Source: an uncultured Clostridia bacterium
GTDB lineage: Bacteria > Bacillota > Clostridia > Christensenellales > Aristaeellaceae
Length of the DNA stretch: 64,000 nt
NCBI GenBank assembly: GCA_934621505.1
Contig: CAKTUU010000008.1
Span: 3,199 to 67,198, forward strand
Reading direction: 5' to 3'
In this document: piece after piece, positions 41,349 through 50,078 of the stretch
Numbering within the stretch: the first letter of the stretch is position 1
How the letters are laid out: each line of letters starts with the position of its first letter
Program-made: the position numbers and the translations under genes
Notes under the pieces: model-generated
Databases searched by the model: none
What the model saw: the letters and a program-made list of their open reading frames with translations, nothing else
What the model was told of the DNA's origin: nothing

Positions 41349-42260
41349 TTATTTTTCACCCCTGGGCTGGCGGCGGTGCTTTTCATCCGTGCCCACATGC
41401 TTCAGGTAGGCGGTGGGGCTCATGCCCACCACCCGCTTAAACTGCTTGGAAAAATGGTAGGGATCCGGCATGCCGATTTCCACGCCGGTCTGGCGCACGC
41501 TGACGCCCTCCCGCAGCAGGGTTTTGGCCCGCTCCATCTTTAAAAATTGCAGATAGGCCAGGGGCGGAATGCCCAATTCCGCCGTAAAGCGCTTGCGGAA
41601 GGTTTCCACCGGCATACGGCTGATGGCCGCCATATCGCTCAGGCTGAAGGAATCCCGGTAGCGGCAGGCGCGCAGGGTGTCCACCACCCGGGCGATTTCA
41701 TGGCTGAGGGTTACGCTGGTGGCCACGCTCTGGCCGGAGTGCATGGCGATCAGCCCCCACATCAGCTGCTGCAACTGGAAGCTGGCGTTGCCGGTGCCCG
41801 TGTGGCGCACCAGCACCTGCACAATCTGCCGAATCAGCCCCACCATGCTGGGCAAAACGCCCTGCTTGGCGGGAATGGTATTCAGCGCGTTCATCTGCTG
41901 CATAAACTCGTTGGTCAGCGGGCCGTCCAGAGTAAACCACAAAAGCCGCGCGTCCCTGGCTTTTTCCAGCACGCAGCCGTCCGTCTGCGGGGGTACGACC
42001 ATGCATTCGCCCTCGTTCATGCCCATTTCCAGCGTGTGGCTGGTAAACACCAGGCTGCCGCTTTCCACCACCAGCCACAGGGGCGACTCGCAGCTGGACA
42101 GGCGGTAGCTTTCCTGCAGCAAAATGGCGCTGCCAGCGGACGCAATCCATACGCCGCTTTTTTCAATCAGCGGCGCGGGCACATGGGTACCTTGGACAAA
42201 CACGCCGGGATCCGCGTTTTCCCCGGCGGCCGTATGAGGAACAAAGGTCACACAAGACAT
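41349..42260 (-). CDS. AraC-family transcriptional regulator
   Basis: This 303-residue regulator has an N-terminal cupin-like sensing half and a C-terminal double helix-turn-helix (about 195-290) with SLSDMAAISRMPVETFRKRF and the end motif GMPDPYHFSKQFKRVVGMSPTAYLK. Proteins of this layout often control sugar-utilisation genes. None lies adjacent except pfkA and a phosphoesterase, so the target is unclear. I start it at ATG 42260, which follows ACGGAGG; an upstream TTG would place that site inside the gene. It has its own promoter. Confidence 0.9.
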   Translation of the reverse strand: MSCVTFVPHTAAGENADPGVFVQGTHVPAPLIEKSGVWIASAGSAILLQESYRLSSCESPLWLVVESGSLVFTSHTLEMGMNEGECMVVPPQTDGCVLEKARDARLLWFTLDGPLTNEFMQQMNALNTIPAKQGVLPSMVGLIRQIVQVLVRHTGTGNASFQLQQLMWGLIAMHSGQSVATSVTLSHEIARVVDTLRACRYRDSFSLSDMAAISRMPVETFRKRFTAELGIPPLAYLQFLKMERAKTLLREGVSVRQTGVEIGMPDPYHFSKQFKRVVGMSPTAYLKHVGTDEKHRRQPRGEK

Positions 42261-42301
42261 AAAAATGAGCCTCCGTAGACAAATGTTGAATGAACGCAAC
42301 C

Positions 42302-42330
42302 ATTTTAGAAAAAATGTCGCAGGCTGTCAA
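42302..42330 (-). promoter_or_regulatory. Promoter of the AraC-type regulator
   Basis: On the minus strand TTGACA (42330-42325) and TAAAAT (42307-42302) are 17 bases apart, immediately after the terminator of the upstream gene. Confidence 0.85.
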
Positions 42331-42342
42331 GAGGGTTTTGTG

Positions 42343-42393
42343 AAAAAAGCAGACGACCGCGACCAATTCTTCTATCGCCGGTCGCGGCCGTCT
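42343..42393 (-). terminator. Terminator of the metallophosphoesterase gene
   Basis: On the minus strand AGACGGCCGCGACC pairs with GGTCGCGGTCGTCT (42393-42351), then GCTTTTTTC. Confidence 0.9.
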
Positions 42394-42484
42394 GGCTCTT
42401 TTGTTGGTTGGCAAGGTTTTTCGTTGTTTGAAAGAAATGTAAAATAAGGCGAATATGCCATGCTAAACATCCATAGTCCGCCGC

Positions 42485-43372
42485 TCAGCGGCTTTTCAGG
42501 GTAATCAGGTGAATTTGGGGCCGGGCAAACAGGCGCACCGGCAGCCCCGTTACCCCAACGCCGTTGGATACCAGCACCGCCGCCCGGCTTTCCTCCAGCC
42601 ATCCGGACAGATACCGGCTGCCCGCCTTGGGCATAAGCCCGGCAAAGGGGGTATGCCCAAACAGGTTCACCTGTCCCCCATGGGTGTGCCCAAACAGCGC
42701 CAGATCAAACCAGTGGTTGTTGCCATCCCCGGCCTTGGCCGCCAGCACGTCCGGCATCAAGTCCGGCGAATGCCCAGCCAGAATCACAAAATCCCCGCTG
42801 TTTACCTGGCTGGCCACCGCCTCCACATCCGGCGTGCCCTCGTTGATATCGTCCACCCCGGCGATATACACATAGCTTTGCCCCACTTTGACCCGGGTTA
42901 CATAATTCACCAGAGGAACGCAGCCCGTCTCCTTCATGGCGGCGGACAGCAGGTTCAGGTTGCTTTCCGGCTCGGTACGGTCGCAGTCGCCCAACACCCC
43001 AAACACGCCAAGCCGGGCATGAAAGCGGGGCGCGTTGCGGAAAAATTCAATGGCGCCGTCACTGTCCTGGGCGTAATCGCCCCCAAGGATAATCAAATCC
43101 GGGCTAAGGTTATTGATGGTATTTACCAGTTCGTTGACCCGGCTCTGGCTGAAAAACGGCCCCTGATGAATATCGCTGGCAAAAACAATTTTTAAATTGC
43201 GCAGGTTGGCAGGCAGCCCGCTGACGTACAGGGTATGCTCCTCCACCGTCAGCATGCGGGGCTCCGCAAAGGGGTAGGCAATCAGCGCCAGCGCCAGCAG
43301 CATCCACATCAGCCAGCGCAGCTGGAAATGCCGCCGCTGCGGCCTGCGGTATTTGTACTGATAGCGCGCCAT
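42485..43372 (-). CDS. Membrane-anchored metallophosphoesterase (YkuE-like)
   Basis: This 295-residue protein has one N-terminal membrane anchor (about 20-40) and a calcineurin-type phosphoesterase domain facing outward. Metal-binding motifs are SDIHQG, GGDY, AGHSPD and GHTHGGQ. The usual GNHD/E motif reads LGDCDRTEP, with aspartate for asparagine and cysteine for histidine, which may alter chemistry or metal use. YkuE-like enzymes have been linked to cell-envelope lipid or phosphodiester cleavage. AAAGGAGG precedes ATG 43372. Confidence 0.85.
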   Translation of the reverse strand: MARYQYKYRRPQRRHFQLRWLMWMLLALALIAYPFAEPRMLTVEEHTLYVSGLPANLRNLKIVFASDIHQGPFFSQSRVNELVNTINNLSPDLIILGGDYAQDSDGAIEFFRNAPRFHARLGVFGVLGDCDRTEPESNLNLLSAAMKETGCVPLVNYVTRVKVGQSYVYIAGVDDINEGTPDVEAVASQVNSGDFVILAGHSPDLMPDVLAAKAGDGNNHWFDLALFGHTHGGQVNLFGHTPFAGLMPKAGSRYLSGWLEESRAAVLVSNGVGVTGLPVRLFARPQIHLITLKSR

Positions 43373-43393
43373 GGCAAGTCCTCCTTTGCCGGT

Positions 43394-43422
43394 TTGACAC
43401 ATTTCGCCATTCATTGTACACT
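43394..43422 (+). promoter_or_regulatory. Promoter of the flavin reductase/HAD pair
   Basis: TTGACA (43394-43399) and TACACT (43417-43422) are 17 bases apart. Confidence 0.8.
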
Positions 43423-43456
43423 GTGGAAATCACGTTGGCAAGAGGGGGAACCGTTC

Positions 43457-44077
43457 ATGGAAGAAAATACCTTTCGTCAAATTGGGCCCACCACCTATTT
43501 GTGCCCCATCCCGGCGGTTATGCTGGGATGCGCCAATCCGGACAAGGGCATTGCCCCCAACCTGATTACCGTGGCCTGGACAGGCGTGGTCTGCTCCAAG
43601 CCGCCCATGGTGTCCGTCAGCATCCGCAAGGAGCGCTACAGCCATGATATCATTCAGGAAACCGGCGAATTTACCCTGAACCTGGTGGGCCGTTCCCTGT
43701 GTAAGGCCATGGATTTCTGCGGGGTGAAGGGCGGACGGGACGTGGATAAATTCGCCGCCATGAACCTGATCCCCATGGCTGCGCCCGGTCTGACCGCCGC
43801 CCCCGCCGTGGCCCAGGCCCCCGCGTTTTTAAGCTGCAAGCTGCATTCCGTTACGGAACTGGGCAGCCACGACCTTTTCCTGGCCCGGGTGGTACAGGTA
43901 AGCGTGCAGGACCGTTACTTCCGCCCGGACGGTTCCATTGACGAGGACGCCATGGAGCTGGTCAGCTACATTCACGGCAAGTACCATGCCACCGGAGAGG
44001 CGCTGGGCTTTTTCGGCTATTCGCTGGCGTCGCCTCAGGCGCTGCGCCGCCGGGGCTTTGGGGAGGAACGCAAATGA
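43457..44077 (+). CDS. Flavin reductase-like FMN-binding protein
   Basis: This 206-residue protein has the split-barrel FMN-binding fold of the flavin reductase family (LITVAWTGVVCSKPPMVSVSIRK near residues 36-58 is the phosphate/isoalloxazine region). Clostridial relatives act as flavoredoxin-like electron carriers or small-molecule reductases. The start at 43457 is after AGAGGGGGA. It overlaps the next gene by 4 bases (ATGA), forming a two-gene operon from its own promoter. Confidence 0.88.
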   Translation: MEENTFRQIGPTTYLCPIPAVMLGCANPDKGIAPNLITVAWTGVVCSKPPMVSVSIRKERYSHDIIQETGEFTLNLVGRSLCKAMDFCGVKGGRDVDKFAAMNLIPMAAPGLTAAPAVAQAPAFLSCKLHSVTELGSHDLFLARVVQVSVQDRYFRPDGSIDEDAMELVSYIHGKYHATGEALGFFGYSLASPQALRRRGFGEERK

Positions 44078-44772
44078 AATACCGGGTGCTTTTATCCGAC
44101 GCGGACAATACCCTGTTTGACTTTGACCGGGGCGAAAGGCAGGCCATCCGCCAGACCTTTCAGTCCTTTGGCATACCGGATACGGACGAAAACAGCCGCC
44201 TCTACGCCCGGCATAACCTGCGGCAGTGGAAGCGGCTGGAGGCGGGTGAAACCACCCAGGACCGGTTAACCGTGGAACGGTTTGAAACGTTTTTGCAGGA
44301 GATTGATTCGACGGCAGACGCTGCGGCCATGAGCGTTTTCTATGAGCGCCTCCTGATGGAGCAGCGCTTTCTTATGCCGGGAGCGCCGGCGTTTTGCCGT
44401 CAGGTCAGCGCCGCCATGCCCATTTATCTGGTGACCAACGGCATTGCCCGGGTGCAGCACAGCCGCTTTGACAGCAGCGAATTGCGGCCCTATTTTACCC
44501 AAATCCTCATCAGTGAGGAAGTGGGCTTTGCCAAGCCGGACCCCCGCATGCTGTGGCAGGCCTTACAGCTGGCGGGCGTACAGCCCCAGCAGGCCGTCCT
44601 GCTGGGCGACAGCGTCAGCGCCGATATTCAGGCAGCCCGCAGCGCTGGCATCGACAGCATTCTGCTGACCGCCGCCCCGGACGATACCCAGGGGGCCACC
44701 TATGCCGTGCAAACCCTGGAGCAGGCCCAGCGCCTTATTTTGCAGGACCAGCCTGCGGCAGCTGGGCAATGA
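44074..44772 (+). CDS. HAD hydrolase, YjjG-like pyrimidine nucleotidase
   Basis: This 232-residue phosphatase has HAD motif I DADNT (Asp9, Asp11), motif II (VTNGIARVQHSRF), motif III lysine (EVGFAKPDPRMLW) and motif IV GDSVSADIQAA. The DxDNTLFDFD beginning is that of YjjG, a house-cleaning 5'-nucleotidase acting on non-canonical pyrimidine nucleotides. Its first codons overlap the flavoprotein gene. Its 3' end overlaps the convergent DMT transporter gene by 38 bases, so both mRNAs are antisense there. Confidence 0.9.
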   Translation: MKYRVLLSDADNTLFDFDRGERQAIRQTFQSFGIPDTDENSRLYARHNLRQWKRLEAGETTQDRLTVERFETFLQEIDSTADAAAMSVFYERLLMEQRFLMPGAPAFCRQVSAAMPIYLVTNGIARVQHSRFDSSELRPYFTQILISEEVGFAKPDPRMLWQALQLAGVQPQQAVLLGDSVSADIQAARSAGIDSILLTAAPDDTQGATYAVQTLEQAQRLILQDQPAAAGQ

Positions 44773-45667
44773 CAATGCCCGCCATCATCAGCGCGCAGCC
44801 CGCAAGCTCCCGGCCGGACAGGGTATCCCCCAGAATGACCCAGCCCGCCAGCACGGCGAACACGCTTTCCAGCGACATCACCAAAGAGGCCACCGTTGGG
44901 TCCGCGTCCCGCTGGCCGATGATTTGCAGGGTGTAACCCACGGCGCAGCTCATCACGCCCGCATACAGAACGGGCATCCACGCAGCCTGAATGGCCTGCC
45001 AGGAGGGCTTTTCCCAAATGGCGGAGCACAGCAGGCAAAGCAGCGCGCCGGTGAAAAATTGCAGGCAGCTCATTTTTACGCAGTCCGACTGGGTGGAAAA
45101 GTGATCCACCACCAAAATATGGGCCATAAAGGCCAGAGCGCTGAGCATCAGCATGCCGTCGCCGGGATCAAGGGTCAGGCTGCCCTGTATACACAGCAGG
45201 TACAGCCCCGCCACGCACAGCGCCACCGCCAGCCATACCGCCCTGCCCGGCCGTTTGCCAAACAGAAGGCCCGCCACGGGCACCAGTACAATATACAGTG
45301 CGGTAATAAAGCCCGCCTTGCCCGCGGCCGTTCCCATGGTAATGCCTGTCTGCTGAAGCACGCTGCCCATGGTAAGCGTCAGGCCGCAGGCAGCGCCGCC
45401 CAGAAGCAAGCGTTTACGCTGGTACGCCGTCATTTGCCGAAACGGCACGCCGGAACCTGTACCGGCAGCATCCGCCGTGCCGTTTTTCACAGCCCGGCGG
45501 TCCATCACAGCCACCACCGGCAGCAGCGCCACGGCGGCCAGCAGCATGCGGGTCCCGTTAAACGAAAACGGCCCCAGCGCGTCGGCGGCCACGTTCTGGG
45601 CCACAAAACCCATGCCCCACACCATGGCCGTAATCAGCAAAAGCAGCGTCGCGGTACGCTTTTTCAT
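44735..45667 (-). CDS. DMT-superfamily (EamA) transporter
   Basis: This 310-residue protein has ten predicted membrane helices in two EamA repeats (about 8-145 and 160-300). Such carriers export amino acids or other metabolites; the exact substrate is unknown. The C-terminal helix carries LAGCALMMAGIVIAQL. It overlaps the HAD gene tail to tail. Its -10 TATGAT appears about 35 bases before the coding start, but no clear -35 is present. Confidence 0.88.
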   Translation of the reverse strand: MKKRTATLLLLITAMVWGMGFVAQNVAADALGPFSFNGTRMLLAAVALLPVVAVMDRRAVKNGTADAAGTGSGVPFRQMTAYQRKRLLLGGAACGLTLTMGSVLQQTGITMGTAAGKAGFITALYIVLVPVAGLLFGKRPGRAVWLAVALCVAGLYLLCIQGSLTLDPGDGMLMLSALAFMAHILVVDHFSTQSDCVKMSCLQFFTGALLCLLCSAIWEKPSWQAIQAAWMPVLYAGVMSCAVGYTLQIIGQRDADPTVASLVMSLESVFAVLAGWVILGDTLSGRELAGCALMMAGIVIAQLPQAGPAK

Positions 45668-45756
45668 TCCAGCATCATCCTTCCCAATTCCATTTCACAC
45701 GGGCTATCATACCACGCGCCCGGCCGTTTGGCTTGTCTTTTTTGCGATTTTTCGTC

Positions 45757-45782
45757 AAAAAAGCCGAAGCATCCGCTTCGGC
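45757..45782 (-). terminator. Terminator of the GT-C (45816-47435) gene
   Basis: On the minus strand GCCGAAGC-GGAT-GCTTCGGC (45782-45763) is followed by TTTTTT. The bases just before it (TTTTTTGACAACCTGGT) resemble the end of the non-coding element, but no element body is present. Confidence 0.85.
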
Positions 45783-45815
45783 ACCAGGTTGTCAAAAAAC
45801 TCACCAAACAGTGCG

Positions 45816-47435
45816 TTACCGTTCCTCCACCACCTGCGCATGATCCGGCAGCCCGGTTCGGTCGGCGCCCGGCAGCAGATACACCACATCCGTCCCATCA
45901 TCTACCGGCCCGCCGATGTATACGCTCATTTGCGCCGTTTGAAACACATACCGTGCCATATAGGCGGCAAACGCCGGGCTTACGCCCTCCGGCAGCAGCA
46001 AAGCCGCCTGTTCCCCATCCCTCACCGGTCTTTGCTCCGCCAGGGCCTGCATTTGCACGCGCATGGGCACCTGATACGTTTCCCGGAACAGTCGGGGGAT
46101 TCCCGCGCGCCAGCCGCCCCACATCATGGGCAGGACCAGCAGCAGCGCCGTCACGCTTTGCAGGCGGCCGCCTTGCCGCAGACGCCGCAGCAGCCACACG
46201 GCCCACGCTCCATACAGAAACAGCGCGCAGGTGCTGTTGTAGCGCTCATAAGCGTCCAAATTCAGCGCGCCGCCTACCGGCATGGAAAACACATACATAC
46301 CCCAAAGACTCGCCAGCCAGGCTGCGTAAACCGCCAGTCCCAGAAGCGGAACCCAGCCGTCACGCCGCGCTGTCAGCCCCAGAAGCCGCAGCGTCCCATA
46401 GGTAATCGCAACCAGCAGCAAAATTTGCAGCGCTTGGTTATTCAGCGTCGCGGCGCGCTTCAGCAGTTCTTTGGCGATGGTCAACATATCCGCGTAGGAT
46501 TTATCCGCCCCGGCCAGTTTCATATTGGTCAGGGTAAATGCGTGGCGGGATATATCCGCCGCAGGAAAAGCCGTCTTGATATGAACATACCACGCGGCCC
46601 TGCACAATGCCACCGGAACCAGCGCTCCAAGGCACGAAAGCCTTTTCTGCGCCTGAAACGTCTTTTTCAGCAGCAGGGCCGCAAAAACAACGGCGGCAAA
46701 AAACATGCCGCTGTCCTTGACCATGCACAGCATTGCCAGCGCGGCGGAAAGGCAGGTTTCTTTTCCCTTTCCGTCAGACAGCGCCGTCGCAAGAGCCCCT
46801 ATCGCCAGCGCCGCCAGCAGGTTATCCACCATCAGCGAGGCCGTGCCCTGGTATAGGGACAACCCCGCCAGCAGCACCGTACCGATACCAACCCATTTAG
46901 CAGGGTACCCCCCCCCGGTTCCATTTTCTGTAAGCGGCCACAATGCCGCCAGTACCAGCCAGGCCTGAGCCGTCAGCATCATTCCATCCCCGCCGCCCAG
47001 AAAGCGGCAGGCGTACCACAGCCAGCAGGCCGCGCCCGGCGGGTAGCTTTGAAACTGAATCAACGAATCCCCGCTGGCAGGCAGGGCATTGGTTATCAGC
47101 ATACGCCGGACAATCATGCCCCAATGGGAAAAGTCGTCATAGGCCACCAGCAGCCCATTGCGATAGCGAAGAAACAGCGCCAGACACAGCAGGGCAAACA
47201 GCGCCATATCCCAGTGCAGCAGCGCCTGGTCCCGGCAACGCAGCATCCAAATCAGCAGCGCAAGGCCAACGCCCGCAAGCGCATACCCTCCCCAGGCCAG
47301 CCATCCGCACAAGGACAGAGCAAACACGCCCAGCCCCAGCACGCTTATGGCGGCCAGCGGCGCGAATGTCCGTCTGCCACGGGATGCAAAGAACCACAGG
47401 TAGCCGGTTATCGATAGCAGCCATGCCAGCCCCAC
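45816..47435 (-). CDS. Polytopic membrane glycosyltransferase-like protein (GT-C candidate) with G9 tract
   Basis: This 539-residue protein has about eleven to twelve membrane helices and a loop after helix 3 with AYDDFSHWGMIVRRML, where an acidic pair sits as in GT-C sugar transferases. The C-terminal 60 residues form a soluble outside domain. The coding strand has nine G in a row (46916-46908) encoding three glycines, a tract prone to slip. The GTG start at 47435 uses AGAGGC overlapping the stop of the UDP-sugar dehydrogenase gene. The neighbours suggest a role in surface glycan assembly. Confidence 0.65.
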   Translation of the reverse strand: MGLAWLLSITGYLWFFASRGRRTFAPLAAISVLGLGVFALSLCGWLAWGGYALAGVGLALLIWMLRCRDQALLHWDMALFALLCLALFLRYRNGLLVAYDDFSHWGMIVRRMLITNALPASGDSLIQFQSYPPGAACWLWYACRFLGGGDGMMLTAQAWLVLAALWPLTENGTGGGYPAKWVGIGTVLLAGLSLYQGTASLMVDNLLAALAIGALATALSDGKGKETCLSAALAMLCMVKDSGMFFAAVVFAALLLKKTFQAQKRLSCLGALVPVALCRAAWYVHIKTAFPAADISRHAFTLTNMKLAGADKSYADMLTIAKELLKRAATLNNQALQILLLVAITYGTLRLLGLTARRDGWVPLLGLAVYAAWLASLWGMYVFSMPVGGALNLDAYERYNSTCALFLYGAWAVWLLRRLRQGGRLQSVTALLLVLPMMWGGWRAGIPRLFRETYQVPMRVQMQALAEQRPVRDGEQAALLLPEGVSPAFAAYMARYVFQTAQMSVYIGGPVDDGTDVVYLLPGADRTGLPDHAQVVEER

Positions 47436-47441
47436 TGCCTC

Positions 47442-48638
47442 TCAATCCTTTCGGTACAAGTCCCGGGTATACACCTTGTCCTGCACGTCCGCCAGCGCGC
47501 CGTCCATCCGGTTGGCGATAATCACATCGCATTCCTTTTTAAAGGCGGCCAAATCCCGGCTGACCCGGCTGCCAAAGAAGGTTTCCTCCCGCAGGGTGGG
47601 CTCGTACACAACCACCCGTACGCCCTTGCCCTTGATGCGCTTCATCACGCCCTGAATGCTGCTTTGGCGGAAGTTGTCGCTGCCGCTTTTCATGGTCAGG
47701 CGGTACACGCCCACCACCGGGTCCGGCTTTTGGGGAAAGCCCGCCAGCTGCAGCACCCGCTCGGCAATAAAGTCCTTGCGGGTCCGGTTGGAATCCACAA
47801 TGGCGGCGATGATGTTGTTGGGCACCTTGTCATAATTGGCCAGCAGCTGCTTCGTATCCTTGGGCAGGCAGTAGCCGCCGTAGCCAAAGGACGGGTTGTT
47901 GTAGTGGCTGCCAATGCGGGGGTCCAGACACACGCCGTCAATAATCTGCCGGGTGTCCAGGCCGCGCACCTCGGCATAGGTGTCCAGTTCATTAAAGAAG
48001 CTGACCCGCAGGGCCAGGTAGGTGTTGGCAAACAGCTTGACCGCCTCCGCCTCGGTGGGGCGCATAAACAAAACGGCAATGTCCCGCGCCTGCGCGCCCT
48101 CCGTCAGCAAACCGGCAAAGGTGTGGGCCGCCTGCTCCATGGACGCGTCCCCATAGCCCACAATGATGCGGCTGGGGAACAGGTTGTCCTGCAAGGCATG
48201 CCCCTCCCGCAGAAACTCCGGGCTGAACAGCAGACGGGCCTGGGGGTGCTTTTCCTGCATACGGGCCGTAAAGCCCACGGGAATGGTGGATTTTATCACC
48301 ATCACCGCTTCCGGATGCACCCGCAGAACGGTATCGATCACCTGCTCTACCGACGAGGTGTCAAAGTAATTCTTCTGGGGGTCATAATTGGTGGGGGTGG
48401 CAATGATAACATATTCCGCCTGCCGGTAAGCCGCCTCCCCGTCCAGGGTAGCGGTCAGGCGCAGGGGCTTTTCCTTTAGATACTGCTCAATCTCCCGGTC
48501 CTGAATGGGAGATACGCGGCGGTTCAGCATATCCACCTTTTCGGCGATCACATCCACGGCGGTCACGTCGTGGTGCTGGGATAAAAGCACCGCCAGCGAC
48601 AGGCCCACATAGCCCACGCCGGCCACGGCAATCTTCAT
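47442..48638 (-). CDS. Nucleotide-sugar dehydrogenase (UDP-glucose 6-dehydrogenase family)
   Basis: This 398-residue enzyme has an N-terminal NAD-binding Rossmann domain (GVGYVG, 7-12), the central helix region, and the catalytic cysteine Cys257 in GYGGYCLPKDTKQL. Family members oxidise UDP-glucose or UDP-N-acetyl sugars to uronic acids in two steps. The uronate would feed an acidic surface polymer. A glycosyltransferase-like gene follows 6 bases later. The start at 48638 has a strong AAGGAGG site upstream on the minus strand. Confidence 0.93.
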   Translation of the reverse strand: MKIAVAGVGYVGLSLAVLLSQHHDVTAVDVIAEKVDMLNRRVSPIQDREIEQYLKEKPLRLTATLDGEAAYRQAEYVIIATPTNYDPQKNYFDTSSVEQVIDTVLRVHPEAVMVIKSTIPVGFTARMQEKHPQARLLFSPEFLREGHALQDNLFPSRIIVGYGDASMEQAAHTFAGLLTEGAQARDIAVLFMRPTEAEAVKLFANTYLALRVSFFNELDTYAEVRGLDTRQIIDGVCLDPRIGSHYNNPSFGYGGYCLPKDTKQLLANYDKVPNNIIAAIVDSNRTRKDFIAERVLQLAGFPQKPDPVVGVYRLTMKSGSDNFRQSSIQGVMKRIKGKGVRVVVYEPTLREETFFGSRVSRDLAAFKKECDVIIANRMDGALADVQDKVYTRDLYRKD

Positions 48639-48720
48639 CGTTCAGGAGTCCTCCTTGTGCATAAATATGGAAGGAATAACCTTGATTTCTATCATATCCT
48701 CTTTGTCCGCGAAAGTCAAA

Positions 48721-48749
48721 TGGACAGGCGCTTCGGGTTATGGTATGAT
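48721..48749 (+). promoter_or_regulatory. Promoter of the 48784-53882 operon
   Basis: TGGACA (48721-48726) and TATGAT (48744-48749) are 17 bases apart, divergent from the UDP-sugar dehydrogenase gene. Confidence 0.7.
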
Positions 48750-48783
48750 AAGTCTGTTTTTTGACTTGATAAGGAGGACCGCC

Positions 48784-50043
48784 ATGCTGGTGTTGGAAAC
48801 CGTTCTTTGCGTTCTTGCGTTGTTCTGGCTGCCGCGGCGGCTTCCAAAGCAGGTCAGCCGCTGGTGGATGCTGTGGCTGTTTGCCCTGGCGCTTTGGCTG
48901 CGGCTGATAGCGCTGCGGCTTTGGCCCATCGAGCCTCGAAGCGACTTTTTATTGTATCAGGACTGCGCCCGGCTGTTTGCCCAAGTACCCGTCAGCCAGT
49001 GGGGCGGCGTTCACCCCGGACCCTATCTGGAGCAGGAATGGCCGTCGCTGATGCCCTTTGTGCTGTACGAGGGGCTGCTTCTGCGCTGGTTCCAGGGCAG
49101 CCCCTTTGGCGTGCAGCTGATGGGAGCGCTGTCCCAAAGCGGCGTGTGCCTGCTGCTGTGGCTGGCGGGAGATAAGCTGCATAAGCGTGGCTTTCTGGCG
49201 GGACTTCTATGGGCGGTGCTGCCCTCCAGCGTGTTGTTTTCCAGCGTGCTTACCAACCAGTTTCCCGCCCTGCTGTTTTTGTGGCTGGCGCTGGTGCTGA
49301 TGCTGGAGGACAGGCCCATATGGGCCGGGGCGGCGGGCGCCTGTCTGGCTGTTTCCCAGCTGCTGCGGCCGGAGGCTGTGGTGGCGCTGATTGCCTACAG
49401 CCTGTGCCTGATCGCCCGTTCCCTGCTTCACCGCCGGAAAGCGCCGGGGGCGCTGCTGCGCCTGCTCTGCTGCGCTGCCGTCTACGCCGGTGTGCTGGCG
49501 GGCGTTGACCGGCTGCTGCTGAACGCGGGCATTGTCAGCCGGTCCATTTTAAGCGGCAGTCTGGACTATAAGCTGCTGGTAGGCAGCAATGCGAAAACCC
49601 TGGGCCGCTGGAACCCGGAGGACGCGGCCCTGTACGGCAGCCCCGCCCTTTGGCAGGCGCTGATCCGGCGGATGAATCTGCCCAGCCTGCTGCCTCTGTG
49701 GTTCGGCAAGCTGTTTTTAAACCTGTTTGACTATTACAATCCCTTTCTGGTGCCGGAGGGAATGCCGCTGCTGTCAGCCCGCTTTGGATGGCTGGTCGGG
49801 CTTATCTATCTGAGCCTGCTGCCCGTTACCCTGAAAGCCCTTGGGCAATGCGTCCGCATGGTTTGCAGACGCAAACGGTTTGGTTTTGCCCATTGGCTGG
49901 TTTTCCTATGTCTGCTGGGGTATCTGGCGGCCTATACCCTGCTGGAAACCCAGACCCGCTATTTGCTCATTCTCTATCCCCTGCTGATTTTGACGGCCCG
50001 CGGAAAGAATGCGCCTTGTCTGCCGGATGCGTCTGGGGTATAA
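48784..50043 (+). CDS. Polytopic membrane protein, GT-C-like
   Basis: This 419-residue protein has about nine to ten membrane helices. After the first two lies PRSDFLLYQDCARLF with acidic residues, the usual place of the catalytic base in GT-C glycosyltransferases (the ArnT/PMT group), and then a repeated Gly/Leu-rich membrane core. It may glycosylate a lipid-linked or surface acceptor. The start at 48784 has AAGGAGG; longer in-frame starts lie upstream of the promoter. It opens an operon with metabolic genes, an unusual partner set. Confidence 0.6.
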   Translation: MLVLETVLCVLALFWLPRRLPKQVSRWWMLWLFALALWLRLIALRLWPIEPRSDFLLYQDCARLFAQVPVSQWGGVHPGPYLEQEWPSLMPFVLYEGLLLRWFQGSPFGVQLMGALSQSGVCLLLWLAGDKLHKRGFLAGLLWAVLPSSVLFSSVLTNQFPALLFLWLALVLMLEDRPIWAGAAGACLAVSQLLRPEAVVALIAYSLCLIARSLLHRRKAPGALLRLLCCAAVYAGVLAGVDRLLLNAGIVSRSILSGSLDYKLLVGSNAKTLGRWNPEDAALYGSPALWQALIRRMNLPSLLPLWFGKLFLNLFDYYNPFLVPEGMPLLSARFGWLVGLIYLSLLPVTLKALGQCVRMVCRRKRFGFAHWLVFLCLLGYLAAYTLLETQTRYLLILYPLLILTARGKNAPCLPDASGV

Positions 50044-50078
50044 TAAAAGCCGCCATGTTTAGAAAGGAAGGATTTTGA

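Noticed and set aside
45757..45800. Fourth copy of the non-coding element
   Set aside because: Only a terminator and a TTTTTTGACA-like end are present; there is no element body, so it may be chance.
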